64,000 nucleotides of DNA, from NCBI GenBank assembly GCA_017454375.1, contig JAFTDB010000032.1:62001-126000 (forward strand), read 5' to 3'. A program made the position numbers and the translations under genes. Source of the stretch: Acholeplasmatales bacterium (lineage in GTDB: Bacteria; Bacillota_I; Bacilli_A; Acholeplasmatales; Anaeroplasmataceae). The notes beneath the pieces were generated by a model. The model had not been told where the DNA came from. It was given only the letters and a program-made list of their open reading frames with translations, and did not search any database. Positions 27,415 through 36,984 of the stretch are shown here, in pieces. Numbering within the stretch: the first letter of the stretch is position 1; every line of letters begins with the position of its first letter.

Positions 27415-28404
27415 TTAATTTAAATAATTATTTTTAAAATCCTCAAAGCTACCATCTATCTTAGCTAGATTTTGTCTAATTATTAATTCTCTTTCTTCAT
27501 TTTTATATAGACCTATTAGGTCTTCTTCATTAAATAAAACAAATAAATTCTTCTTTTTATTTATATCTTCTTTTAGCTTAAGCAGATATTTATTCTTCAT
27601 TTCTTCTAATTCATCTAATTTGAAGATATCAGAATTTAATAAAATATAAATACCAAACATAGAGCTTACAAAGAAGCTAAATCTCATTTTAGATTTATGT
27701 TCACACATAAAATCATAAACATAAAACGCAGTCTTATAAAAATCATCAAATGTACGAACTGAGTAATGATACTTCTTATCTTTACGAGTTAGACTCTTTT
27801 TATTAAACTTCCATAATACTGTTTCAAAATCTAAATAATTAATATCTTTACGATCAATTACTGATAGTATTGAATCAGTAAAATAAGTATCCTCAAGATG
27901 CCTTATATCAGGATGGAATCTTATATTATATTCTTCTAAGAATCTTCTTTGATATACCTTACCATGCATCCATGGAAATGTATCCTTAGCTTTCTTGGTG
28001 ATTGTATCAATCTTATCATCTTTAATTATTTCTGTCTTAATATCAGTAACTAGATATTTAGGCTCATGCTTAAAGATGAAATCTAAGATTACATATAAGA
28101 CATTATCACTAGCTAATGTATCATCACTATCGATGAACATTATGTAGTCCCCACTCGTATTATCAATTCCCTTTTGACGAGCTAAGCCAGGACCAGTATT
28201 CTTATCATTTATTAGATATTTAATTTTTAATTTCTTATATCTTCTAAGAAATCTTTTTGATAATAAAACATCTGATTTATCATTAACAATAGTTAAACTA
28301 ATATTAGAAAAATCAATATTTTTTTGATTATCAATTGAATCTAGAAGTGGCTTTATATCTTCCTCTGTCTCCTTATATTGAGGAATGATAATATCGAGTA
28401 ACAT
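27415..28404 (-). CDS. Family 2 glycosyltransferase
   Basis: 329 residues. A GT-A fold is indicated by the opening LLDIIIPQYKETEEDIKPLLDSI, then NDKNTGPGLARQKGIDNTSGDYIMFIDSDD. The DSDD is the metal- and nucleotide-sugar-binding DxD motif (about residues 93-96). A catalytic-domain segment, HLEDTYFTDSIL (about 173-184), holds the likely ED base. No membrane segment is seen. It lies 8 bases after the RNase III-like gene and 31 bases before the giant surface protein gene, in one transcription unit. Glycosylation of that Ser/Thr-rich protein or of surface polysaccharide is a reasonable guess. The acceptor and sugar are unknown. Confidence 0.87.
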   Translation of the reverse strand: MLLDIIIPQYKETEEDIKPLLDSIDNQKNIDFSNISLTIVNDKSDVLLSKRFLRRYKKLKIKYLINDKNTGPGLARQKGIDNTSGDYIMFIDSDDTLASDNVLYVILDFIFKHEPKYLVTDIKTEIIKDDKIDTITKKAKDTFPWMHGKVYQRRFLEEYNIRFHPDIRHLEDTYFTDSILSVIDRKDINYLDFETVLWKFNKKSLTRKDKKYHYSVRTFDDFYKTAFYVYDFMCEHKSKMRFSFFVSSMFGIYILLNSDIFKLDELEEMKNKYLLKLKEDINKKKNLFVLFNEEDLIGLYKNEERELIIRQNLAKIDGSFEDFKNNYLN

Positions 28405-28411
28405 AAATCAC

Positions 28412-29281
28412 CTATTTTAATTCAACAATATATTTAATCATTTCATAGGCTGCAAGTCTCTTGGCAGTCTTTTTAGATGTATCCTCAGCTGAGAATGATT
28501 CTCTATATCCTTCAACTAGAACACGACATTTCCAAATGTCCATTCCATTATTAACACCCTTAAGTGCTATCTTATAAACTGGCTCATTGATATAGCCCTT
28601 TACATATAAATCCTGTAGTTGATTTATCGCATTCTCAGGATCAGGAGAACCAACAATATCAGTTATCTTTAATACTAAATTATTTTCTTCAATATAGCTA
28701 TATGCTTCCATATAAGCCTTAATGATTGCGGTAAGCTTAGTATTAGAGCTTGATTTAAATTCTTTATCAAGACCTGGAACACTAAGTGTTACATTATAAT
28801 TATTTTTAACCTCATATTTAGGTAATTCCTTAGTCTTAACCTTAGACCATTCATTAACTAATAATACATAATTCTCTTCAGGTGAGATATTTAATAAAAT
28901 ACCTTCTTCTATATTTAATAATTTATCAATTATTTCATTATTATTAGAATCGAGTATGATTGCCCCAACTATAGCTTTAAAAATAACTGGAGCCTTAGTC
29001 TTATCCTCTAAATAATTAGATAATGATAATTTATTCATTCTTTTAGTTAAATAATCATCAGATAATAATTTATTCTTAACCTCTTCAATTATTTCTTTTG
29101 AATAAAATAATTCTAAATCATCTTTATTTAAAAATTCATTTAGTAAATAAATATTTAGATAATGATTTAAAAATAGATTACCTTCACTTGTTAATACCTC
29201 ATCAAAGTTAAAGGCATTCTTAAGTAGATTAATATTATTAAATTGATAATTAATTAAATTTTCAATTTCTTTAAATTCCAT
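28412..29281 (-). CDS. RNase III-like protein lacking catalytic residues, with two dsRNA-binding domains
   Basis: 289 residues. Residues 5-26 (NLINYQFNNINLLKNAF) match the start of an RNase III domain. Residues 95-111 (KAPVIFKAIVGAIILD) match the segment that in active enzymes reads D-x-x-EA-x-x-GA-x-x-LD. The catalytic Glu is Lys102 here and the preceding Asp is Val. The ERLEFLGD region is replaced by NLFLNHYL. Residues 137-198 look like a degenerate dsRBD, and 216-287 a good one ending SKKTAKRLAAYEMI. It therefore probably binds structured RNA without cutting it, comparable in layout to mitochondrial mL44. A true rnc gene is expected elsewhere. Start with AAGGAG upstream. Confidence 0.75.
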   Translation of the reverse strand: MEFKEIENLINYQFNNINLLKNAFNFDEVLTSEGNLFLNHYLNIYLLNEFLNKDDLELFYSKEIIEEVKNKLLSDDYLTKRMNKLSLSNYLEDKTKAPVIFKAIVGAIILDSNNNEIIDKLLNIEEGILLNISPEENYVLLVNEWSKVKTKELPKYEVKNNYNVTLSVPGLDKEFKSSSNTKLTAIIKAYMEAYSYIEENNLVLKITDIVGSPDPENAINQLQDLYVKGYINEPVYKIALKGVNNGMDIWKCRVLVEGYRESFSAEDTSKKTAKRLAAYEMIKYIVELK

Positions 29282-29303
29282 ATAAACTCCTTACAAAAAA
29301 AAT

Positions 29304-29329
29304 ACGGCTAATACTGCAGTATTAACCGT
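29304..29329 (-). terminator. Terminator after tRNA-Glu
   Basis: On the minus strand, ACGGTTAATACTG and CAGTATTAGCCGT form a nearly perfect stem followed by eight T. It separates the tRNA from the RNase III-like gene, which has no obvious promoter of its own and may rely on read-through. Confidence 0.8.
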
Positions 29330-29344
29330 GTTTAATTTCTTATA

Positions 29345-29421
29345 TGGTGACCAATACGGGATTCGAACCCGTGCATGTTGCCTTGAGAGGGCAATGTGTT
29401 AAACCGTTTCACCAATTGGCC
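29345..29421 (-). tRNA. tRNA-Glu (anticodon CUC)
   Basis: A full cloverleaf with 3' CCA encoded. The acceptor GGCCAAT pairs with ATTGGTC, the anticodon stem TTGCC/GGCAA encloses CTCTCAA, and the T arm ACGGG-TTCGAAT-CCCGT is perfect. The loop gives anticodon CUC, which reads GAG. The body closely resembles Firmicute tRNA-Glu(UUC). It lies 40 bases downstream of gltX with its own promoter. Confidence 0.93.
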
Positions 29422-29430
29422 AGCTCATAT

Positions 29431-29458
29431 ATAATAACACAACTAGCCAATTTTTCAA
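29431..29458 (-). promoter_or_regulatory. Promoter of tRNA-Glu
   Basis: -35 TTGAAA (29453-29458), 16-base spacer, -10 TATTAT (29431-29436), about 10 bases before the mature 5' end. Confidence 0.65.
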
Positions 29459-29461
29459 GCA

Positions 29462-31147
29462 TTAAATTGATTCTAGAACCAATTTTATTCTTCTAAACAC
29501 TTCATCTTTACCAAGTATCTTTTGAATATAATAAATATTTGGAGTATTTTTTCTACAAGCAAGTGCTAATCTGATAAAGCCAGCGAAGTCTCCGACCTGA
29601 CCATTGAAGTCAGCTGGATTAGCTTTATAAGCCTTACGATCAGATGTGAAGCCCAATGTGCCGGCAAGCTCTTTTAGGTTGCCAAACCATTCATCTTCAG
29701 CACAATCTACATTGTAAGATTCCATATATGATGTTAAAGCCTTCTTTACGACATCAGCAGGAACAATCTTCGTTTCACCTTTGCCGAAGCTTACGCTCCA
29801 ATCTAGATTTGATTTATCTAGATTATCATATACTTCATTATATGCAAATGAGATAATTGGATATACATCACTATATTTTGCGTAATCCTTACGTGGATTT
29901 TCTTTTTCTCTTTCAATATTTAAAAGCTTAGTTAGGAAATCTCTATCCTTAATAATCATTTCATAGAATGGCTTATCATATTTCTTAGCCCATTCCTCTA
30001 CTTCAGCCTCAAGCACTGTAGCCTTAGTATACGCAATTCTTTCTTTTGAAATTGATTCAACCTTTTCAATATCGAATAATGCACCATCAAGTGACATATG
30101 ATCAAATGTTAATTTGAAATCATAGAATGATTTATCTAGATTTTGGTTTCTCCATTCCTCATAGTTTGAGTTAGCAATTGTAAGTAGATATTCTATGAAA
30201 CCATACTTAGGATATCCACTTTGTAAGAAGAATTCTACTGCTGCCTCATTATCTTTTCTCTTTGATAATTTTCTCTTGTTACCATTATCAAGCTTCATGA
30301 TAACTGGTAAGTGAGCGTAACGAGGGCGTTTGAATCCTAATGTATCAAATAATTCTAGGTGAATTGGAAGTGATGATAACCATTCCTCACCTCTTGTTAC
30401 AACAGTTGTACGCATGAAGTGATCGTCAACTAGATGCGCGAAGTGGTAAGTTGGAAGACCATCTGATTTCAAAATAACGATATCTTGGTCATTTTGAGTT
30501 AATTCCAAATCTCCTCTTATTTCATCATGGAAGAAGATTTTATTATTATGATCGCCCATTGATTTAAATCTAATGATATATGGCTTACCAGCCTTAATCA
30601 TTTCAATTGCTTCATCGATAGGAAGATTACGGTATTTAGCATACTTTCCGTAATAACCTGGTATCTCTTTATTCTTTTCTTGTTCATCACGTAGTGCTTG
30701 TAGCTCCTCTGGTGTAGCGAAGCATGGATAAGCACGACCTTGAATAATTAATTCCTTAATTACAGTCTTATAGATATCTGCACGCTTACTTTGAGTGTAA
30801 GGACCATAGTTACCAATTTCTTTATCATCTGATAAGTATCCTTCATCAGGAATAATATCAAATACCTTTAATTGGCTAACTAGCTCAGCACCTGAGCCTT
30901 CTATTTCTCTTTTTGTATCAGTGTCTTCTAGTCTGATATAGAATACACCGCCAGATTGTTTAGCAAATCTAGATGAAACTAGTGATGTAAACAAACTACC
31001 AGTATGTAAGAAGCCTGTTGGAGATGGTGCAAATCTTGTTACCTCAGCACCCTCTGGTAGGTTTCTCTCTGGATATCTTTTTTCTAAATCCGCGATAGTC
31101 TCGTGAATATCGGGGAAAATTAAATTAGCTAAATCTAATGAATTCAT
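29462..31147 (-). CDS. gltX: Glutamyl-tRNA synthetase
   Basis: A class I enzyme that charges tRNA-Glu. It has the HIGH-type motif FAPSPTGFLHTGSLFT (about residues 40-55), RLEDTD, and a KMSKS-type motif, KLSKRKD (about residue 288). At 561 residues it is longer than the usual 470-490, with an N-terminal extension of about 35 residues and a longer C-terminal anticodon-binding part. It directly precedes a tRNA-Glu gene. Whether it is discriminating, or also makes Glu-tRNA-Gln, cannot be judged here. Confidence 0.92.
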   Translation of the reverse strand: MNSLDLANLIFPDIHETIADLEKRYPERNLPEGAEVTRFAPSPTGFLHTGSLFTSLVSSRFAKQSGGVFYIRLEDTDTKREIEGSGAELVSQLKVFDIIPDEGYLSDDKEIGNYGPYTQSKRADIYKTVIKELIIQGRAYPCFATPEELQALRDEQEKNKEIPGYYGKYAKYRNLPIDEAIEMIKAGKPYIIRFKSMGDHNNKIFFHDEIRGDLELTQNDQDIVILKSDGLPTYHFAHLVDDHFMRTTVVTRGEEWLSSLPIHLELFDTLGFKRPRYAHLPVIMKLDNGNKRKLSKRKDNEAAVEFFLQSGYPKYGFIEYLLTIANSNYEEWRNQNLDKSFYDFKLTFDHMSLDGALFDIEKVESISKERIAYTKATVLEAEVEEWAKKYDKPFYEMIIKDRDFLTKLLNIEREKENPRKDYAKYSDVYPIISFAYNEVYDNLDKSNLDWSVSFGKGETKIVPADVVKKALTSYMESYNVDCAEDEWFGNLKELAGTLGFTSDRKAYKANPADFNGQVGDFAGFIRLALACRKNTPNIYYIQKILGKDEVFRRIKLVLESI

Positions 31148-31163
31148 ATAAAAATCTCTTCCT

Positions 31164-32279
31164 CTAATTATTAAAATATACTACTTGTTCAATTTGTCTT
31201 GCTTGATCTGTTAGTTTTGATGGATCAATTAATATATTAGGTACAACAATCGGAACAACACGACGTTGACCTGCTGAATCTTTTACAGCAACTACATCAC
31301 CAACTTTTAAATCATAACCATTAGGTCTATAGTAATGTACGCTACCCTTATTATTGAATACAATACCTACAACCTCAACACCTTCAAGTTCAGATTCAAT
31401 ATTGATATTCTTTGCGTATTCAATACCCATATCACTAATTTCATAATTACGTTTATTAGTTTTACGTGGTGTACGTTTCTTAGTCTTAACAGATAATACT
31501 GGTTTAGGAGCCTCTTCAGCTTTTGTTTCTTCTTCAGCAGGTCCTTGATTTTCTTCTGCTTCATGGAATGATTCATCCTCAATGACTGGCATTTCAAACT
31601 TTTCTTCCTCTGAGGTTGTATTATCTTCTTCATCTGATGTGTCAGCATCAGTTGTTTCTAAAGGTTCTTCCTTTGGTTCCTCTGAAGTCACGCTAGCCTC
31701 AGTTTGAACTTCAGGTTCTGGTTCAGCCTCCACTTTAGTTTCTTCAGATGATTCTTCATCATCTTCTAAATCATCAAGCTCATCTAAATCATCCAATTCT
31801 TCATCTTCAGGTTCTACAACTGGAACAGGCTTTGGATCTAAATCATTTTCTTCAATAAGCTTCATGATTTCTTCTAAGACTTCTTCATTATTCTTAGTTA
31901 TTTCATAATTGACACTTTCACCATTATCTTTCATAAGCATAATAGTATCAATATGAGATAATCTACTAACCATCACTGGTCCTTGAGGAGCTTCTTCATA
32001 ATATACTACCTCGTCATCAGCAACATATTGACGTGGCTGTTGATAAACTGAAAGGTCTTGAATACCTTCAACCTTAACAGAGCCAACTACGTCCTCCTCG
32101 GATATCTCAACTTCTTTTGAGGTCTCCTCAGGTTCGCCATCAGGGAATACTACATTATAGGCTCTTTCAGCTCCAAGTGGGCCATATTTTTTCGTAAAAA
32201 AGTGACGTAGGAAAAAGAATCCTCCGACAACTAAACCTGCAAATATTAAAATTGAAACAATTATTACTACTACAAGCAT
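31164..32279 (-). CDS. Membrane-anchored acidic protein with PSP1-like C-terminal segment
   Basis: 371 residues. One N-terminal membrane segment (about 2-25) is followed by a long Glu/Asp-rich disordered region (about 150-270) and a basic patch (KTKKRTPRKTNKRN, about 276-289). The compact C-terminal domain (about 300-371) reads VVGIVFNNKGSVHYYRPNGY, then DLKVGDVVAVKDSAGQ. That pattern resembles the beta segment at the start of PSP1/RicT-type domains, but the similarity is partial. The function is unknown. It is 16 bases upstream of gltX and probably co-transcribed. A possible promoter, TTGCAA-N17-TAAAAT, precedes it. Confidence 0.8.
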   Translation of the reverse strand: MLVVVIIVSILIFAGLVVGGFFFLRHFFTKKYGPLGAERAYNVVFPDGEPEETSKEVEISEEDVVGSVKVEGIQDLSVYQQPRQYVADDEVVYYEEAPQGPVMVSRLSHIDTIMLMKDNGESVNYEITKNNEEVLEEIMKLIEENDLDPKPVPVVEPEDEELDDLDELDDLEDDEESSEETKVEAEPEPEVQTEASVTSEEPKEEPLETTDADTSDEEDNTTSEEEKFEMPVIEDESFHEAEENQGPAEEETKAEEAPKPVLSVKTKKRTPRKTNKRNYEISDMGIEYAKNINIESELEGVEVVGIVFNNKGSVHYYRPNGYDLKVGDVVAVKDSAGQRRVVPIVVPNILIDPSKLTDQARQIEQVVYFNN

Positions 32280-32345
32280 CGTTTTTCACCTTTTTTCACG
32301 TCATTTATTTTATATTAAAATAACAATTATTGCAAATAATTTGAA

Positions 32346-35300
32346 TTAAGCTGTTTTAGTTAATGTAATAGTGGCAGATGCAGTACCATCTAAATAGCTA
32401 TTGATTGAATCGATTGTGAATGTCCAACCAAGATCTAATCCACTATCTAAAACACCATCGCCTACGAATTGAGTATTGTATTTAGCAACACTGAATTCAT
32501 CACCCGCTAGGAAGGCAGTTTCTTCTTTAAACATCTCAGAACCTAAACCATATTTAGATTCAACATCATTTCTGATTAAATGTACTAAATTTGGATCAGT
32601 ATTATCTTTAGCACCATCTTCTGCTGAATTTGAATATAGATGACTACCATGAGATGCAAGTGTAGCATTAATATGCCATACCTTGATACTAACTGGTAGA
32701 TTAATTCTATAGCCTGCCATCTTTTCAGCTACATCAGCATTTAATACTGTAGGTGTATATAATTCAATTAAGATATATTCATCAAATACTGAATTAGTAT
32801 CATTCATATGTGGAGTTAATAGGATTAAATCACCACTAGATTGGAAATCATTAATAGTAAATGTGATACTATTTGCTAGTGTTGTATCAGATGAATCAAA
32901 GATATATACACTATTCCAACCAAGTGCTAGTGTTGAATATGGATCATGGCTACCATCATCATAATCTTGCATTGTAAATCTACCTGCAGGATAATTTTCA
33001 CCATCTAATTCAGTATCATATAAATCAGTTAAGCCAAGTGCATGACCAAATTCATGGATAGATGTTTCACTTGATATCTTAGCTTTATTTGATGATAAAT
33101 CAGGATGAGCAGTGATTGCAGTCTTAGAATCAATACCCTTAATGTCATATGGATCAAATGCTGAAATATAACAATAGCCATAGAACTTTAATGTCTTGTT
33201 CATTGAGTTAGTGAAGAATGCTCTAGCTGATGCATTTGCCTCAGCATCAGTAGAAGGATTTCCAAGATATGGAGCACCATAATAAATGATTAAGCCATCA
33301 ATATAACCATCATCATTTAAATCATATTCTTCCCAAGACTCATCAGTATGAGTTGTAAAATACCAGCTAACAGCTGCATCAGCAACCTCTTTAGAAGATT
33401 CAATACTTCTATTAACAGCCTTAGAAGATTTACTATATTCATACCATTCACTTACTGTACCTGTAATAGTTAATGTATCACGAGATTCAATATTGTAATA
33501 TTGTGAAAGTGAATAATAGCTCTTATCTGAATATTCACCAAATAATACAGTCTCTAAATCTTCTAGGATTTGTTCCTTTTGACTCTTGTTGTTTGCATCC
33601 TTTAGTGAATCTGAAATAAATTCAGAAGAGTTTGTAAACCATACAGGGATTGCTAGAATTCTAGCATTACCTTCAGCTTCACAACGTTTATTATCATGAT
33701 ATTCATAATAATTACCAGTTAATGATTGCTTTTGATATAAGTTATTGCTTACATCAACATCATAAGCTATTTGCTTAGATGTATAGCCATCATTATATGT
33801 AAATGTTACCTTCTTAACATATGTATCACTTGTGTCTTCTATTGCATAACTTAGCCCTGGCATACTATTAATTGGGATGATTCTATCACCAGAATATCTA
33901 GCAAGCATCTTACCATTAATAACTGCTACATCACCACTTACTGCGATAGTCGATGGGTTGTTAGCGAATATTTCAAGTAGATTTCTTCTCTTAACAGTTA
34001 AATTGAATTTACATTCATAATTATAATTTGTATGATTTGCATCTTCTTTTGAGTAGCTAAATGTTACTAAAACATTACCAGCCTTTAGAGTAGTTAATGT
34101 TAATGCATTATTCTCTACTTCAATCTTAGCGGCTGCATTGTTAGATACATTATATGAGAATGCAGCATCATTTATTAAATTATCATGATTGTTGAAATAT
34201 GGAACAAAGTTCAATACTTCATCCTCAAAGATATCTGCCTCTATATCTTGCTTAATTACATCCTTAGAATTCTTATTTTGTAATGTGAATTCACCTTTAC
34301 CTGTATTTGTATATTTAACTCTACAAACAACGTGATCCATTAATTCTTCCTTATCATTATAAACATTAACTCTAACCTTTGCGTATTCACTGTGTCCAGC
34401 AAAATAATCTAAATCATCATGCTTATCAAGTGATAAGAAATCTTCATAAGAAGATGCGTTTAAGAATTCATATCTGAAATCACCTTCATATCCAGCAAGC
34501 CTTACATGAGGAAGCTCATATTCAACATGCTCATAAGGAACTGTAATAGAGAAATCATATACATCATCTTCTCCTACTACAACTCTAGACTCTGGATCCT
34601 CAAGATCAATAAATACATCCTTGTATAATGGATTGTCTCCTTCTTTATCACCGTTGATATAACAGCCAATAGATTGTGATAAATGCTTATGACCAGTTTT
34701 ATCATAGATTTGTAGATAGAAATTAAAATATATTTGGCTTGTTGGGTTACCAACAACACTTACTACGTTATTTGTAATAGTAATATGACTAGTGTGAGAA
34801 TTCTCATATCTAATTTCATAATCTTCAATACCAGTAACTATTGGCTTAATTTCAAAATCGACACCAGGTCTAATATTGAAGAACCACTTTAGATATTCAC
34901 TTCTTTTGTTGAATAATAAATTATCTTCTTCAAAAGAAAGTGATACATCATGCTTTTCATAAGTATTAACTATAAACATAATGTATAATGAGTTAAGTGT
35001 TCGATTATTGCTAGCTTTCTTTAAATCAAACTGCATAAATGAAGATGATGTTGATGTAACAGATTTTGGAGTAACTGTTAAATCACTTGCTACATTTATT
35101 TTATCTTGACCATTATTAACACTATGAGAAATATAATAATCATTACCTTCATAGCCATCAATTGAAATATTGATCTTATATGAAGTATTTTGATATAAAT
35201 CAATTCTATAATAAGTAATATTAGATTGTGTTTCCACAGTCTCTTCGCCTGTTAATTCAAGCTTTAATTTAAGTTCACTTTCAACAACTGTAGTAGTTGT

Positions 35301-35492
35301 AGTTTGTGTAGGAGTTATACTACCACCAGTAGTTGTTGGTGCATCACCTGTAGTCGTAGTTACAGCTGGTGTGGTTGTAGTAGGTGTAGGAGTAGTTTGT
35401 GCTCCTGGATTTACCATGTTATTTAAAAAGCTACAGCCACAAAGTAGAACTGATGTAATTAATAATAATGCTACAAACTTAATCTTTTTCAT
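32346..35492 (-). CDS. M6-like zinc metalloprotease lipoprotein
   Basis: About 1048 residues. It has a lipoprotein signal (MKKIKFVALLLITSVLLCGC), then a Thr/Pro-rich wall-spanning linker. Several beta-sandwich/Ig-like modules follow to about residue 600. The peptidase domain has the zinc site SIHEFGHALGLTDLYD (HEFGH at about 811-815). The pattern HExxHxxGxxD is typical of immune inhibitor A/M6 peptidases, which degrade host or extracellular proteins. The ATG at 35492 is chosen over 35501 because the GAGGGA site abuts the latter. It is exported and membrane-anchored. The substrate is unknown. Confidence 0.87.
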   Translation of the reverse strand: MKKIKFVALLLITSVLLCGCSFLNNMVNPGAQTTPTPTTTTPAVTTTTGDAPTTTGGSITPTQTTTTTVVESELKLKLELTGEETVETQSNITYYRIDLYQNTSYKINISIDGYEGNDYYISHSVNNGQDKINVASDLTVTPKSVTSTSSSFMQFDLKKASNNRTLNSLYIMFIVNTYEKHDVSLSFEEDNLLFNKRSEYLKWFFNIRPGVDFEIKPIVTGIEDYEIRYENSHTSHITITNNVVSVVGNPTSQIYFNFYLQIYDKTGHKHLSQSIGCYINGDKEGDNPLYKDVFIDLEDPESRVVVGEDDVYDFSITVPYEHVEYELPHVRLAGYEGDFRYEFLNASSYEDFLSLDKHDDLDYFAGHSEYAKVRVNVYNDKEELMDHVVCRVKYTNTGKGEFTLQNKNSKDVIKQDIEADIFEDEVLNFVPYFNNHDNLINDAAFSYNVSNNAAAKIEVENNALTLTTLKAGNVLVTFSYSKEDANHTNYNYECKFNLTVKRRNLLEIFANNPSTIAVSGDVAVINGKMLARYSGDRIIPINSMPGLSYAIEDTSDTYVKKVTFTYNDGYTSKQIAYDVDVSNNLYQKQSLTGNYYEYHDNKRCEAEGNARILAIPVWFTNSSEFISDSLKDANNKSQKEQILEDLETVLFGEYSDKSYYSLSQYYNIESRDTLTITGTVSEWYEYSKSSKAVNRSIESSKEVADAAVSWYFTTHTDESWEEYDLNDDGYIDGLIIYYGAPYLGNPSTDAEANASARAFFTNSMNKTLKFYGYCYISAFDPYDIKGIDSKTAITAHPDLSSNKAKISSETSIHEFGHALGLTDLYDTELDGENYPAGRFTMQDYDDGSHDPYSTLALGWNSVYIFDSSDTTLANSITFTINDFQSSGDLILLTPHMNDTNSVFDEYILIELYTPTVLNADVAEKMAGYRINLPVSIKVWHINATLASHGSHLYSNSAEDGAKDNTDPNLVHLIRNDVESKYGLGSEMFKEETAFLAGDEFSVAKYNTQFVGDGVLDSGLDLGWTFTIDSINSYLDGTASATITLTKTA

Positions 35493-35512
35493 ACTGCCCA
35501 TTCCCTCTTTTT

Positions 35513-36973
35513 TTAGTTATCAGCTCGTGAATAACCATTCTTCATGTGCACTGAGGCATCATGTAATACCTTTCCTAAGGTATCAATTGTTTCCTTCTTT
35601 ACCATATCACAAATCTTTTGATTTGCTTCAAGAAGTAATTTGTTATCATTTTGCTTTAACATTTTAGCATCATATTCTTTTAACAATCTTCTAGCTTCAT
35701 TCATTGTCTTATTTTGGTATCTTTCAATGAATTGAATAGATGTACCATAATTAGAATCTGCTAGGGCACCAATTAAACGTGAGCCCCAGTAGAATGTATT
35801 AGAATCAACATCAAGCTTTGTATCAGCTATATATGCAGGTAGCTTATCTACATTTGCATAGATAGGTAAGCATGTGTTGAAGGCATTTGAGCCATATGTA
35901 ATCCATTCAATACCTTTAATAGAATCAGGTACATTACTTCTAATTTGACAAATAGATGTTACACCTGTACGGCTTATACCAATTGGTCTATAGATACCCT
36001 TTTCAGGATATTGTGCCTTTTGGTATGGATTATATTTAGTACCTTGATAATATGAAGATAGAACATATTTAACATCTTCAATTGTAATCTTTCTATCTGG
36101 TTTCATTGACCAAGGGATATTATTACTTTCAGGGGTGTAATCTGCGTTATCTCCATCCCACTTATAAGAATTACGATTGAAATATCTAGCCATAAACCAA
36201 GCTCTTGGAGTGTTATATACATGATCTGAATCACTATCACTACCAAATACTAATCTTGGATTAAATTCACCATTGATATTTAAATCCAAATTATTATCTT
36301 TAATAAATTCTCTTAAGTCCTTTGAACATAGATTTGCCTTTTTAGCACCAAAGGCATCATCTAAATCAAATCTATCAAGGCCAAATTGGTTAGGCATGAT
36401 GACATATTCATCATCATCTACTCTTCTTGCCATCCAGTGATGACCACCGATAGTTTCTAACCACCATACCTCATCCTCATCATTGAAGGCAATACCGTTA
36501 GATTCATATGTACCATATTTTTCAAGTAGTTCACCAAGACGAAGTACACCTTCTCTTGCTGAATGAATATATGGTAGAACTAATACTACGATATCTTCTT
36601 CTCCAATACCACCAGGTATATCCTTATCCTTTTTAGATTTCTTTTCTTGATATACAACATATGGATCAGCACCCAAAACTCTAGGGTTAGATGTTGTAGT
36701 TTCTGTTGCTGTCATACCAACATTACATTCATTAATACCTGTAGCAGCCCATACACCATGCTTTGGATCTACACTTGGGCATGCTGTATAGCGCATTGGA
36801 TTTTTAGGAAGTTCAATCTCTAAATGTCCAATAACACTTTTATACTTATTATCCTTACCAGGCTTTACTACAATTGTCTTCTTTACATCAAAAAAGCCAT
36901 CATCAGTTCTAGATATCATTGTAGAACCATCATTTGTTGCTTTCTTACCTACTAATAAAGTTGTACAAGGCAT
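35513..36973 (-). CDS. C69-family dipeptidase (PepD-like)
   Basis: 486 residues. The N-terminus MPCTTLLVGKKATNDGSTMISRTDD is the N-terminal-nucleophile signature of family C69. Cys3 would become the catalytic residue after removal of the first residues. The conserved segment SVDPKHGVWAATGINECNVGMTATETTTSNP also fits. No signal peptide is seen, so it is probably cytoplasmic and hydrolyses dipeptides. It lies between recN and the metalloprotease gene, 12 bases after recN, with an AGGAGG site. Exact specificity is unknown. Confidence 0.9.
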   Translation of the reverse strand: MPCTTLLVGKKATNDGSTMISRTDDGFFDVKKTIVVKPGKDNKYKSVIGHLEIELPKNPMRYTACPSVDPKHGVWAATGINECNVGMTATETTTSNPRVLGADPYVVYQEKKSKKDKDIPGGIGEEDIVVLVLPYIHSAREGVLRLGELLEKYGTYESNGIAFNDEDEVWWLETIGGHHWMARRVDDDEYVIMPNQFGLDRFDLDDAFGAKKANLCSKDLREFIKDNNLDLNINGEFNPRLVFGSDSDSDHVYNTPRAWFMARYFNRNSYKWDGDNADYTPESNNIPWSMKPDRKITIEDVKYVLSSYYQGTKYNPYQKAQYPEKGIYRPIGISRTGVTSICQIRSNVPDSIKGIEWITYGSNAFNTCLPIYANVDKLPAYIADTKLDVDSNTFYWGSRLIGALADSNYGTSIQFIERYQNKTMNEARRLLKEYDAKMLKQNDNKLLLEANQKICDMVKKETIDTLGKVLHDASVHMKNGYSRADN

Positions 36974-36984
36974 AATTCATCCTC

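Noticed and set aside
29282-29461. tRNA-Glu as an attachment site for an integrated island
   Set aside because: No integrase and no direct repeat of the tRNA 3' end found in the window; the flanking genes look like a normal chromosomal arrangement.
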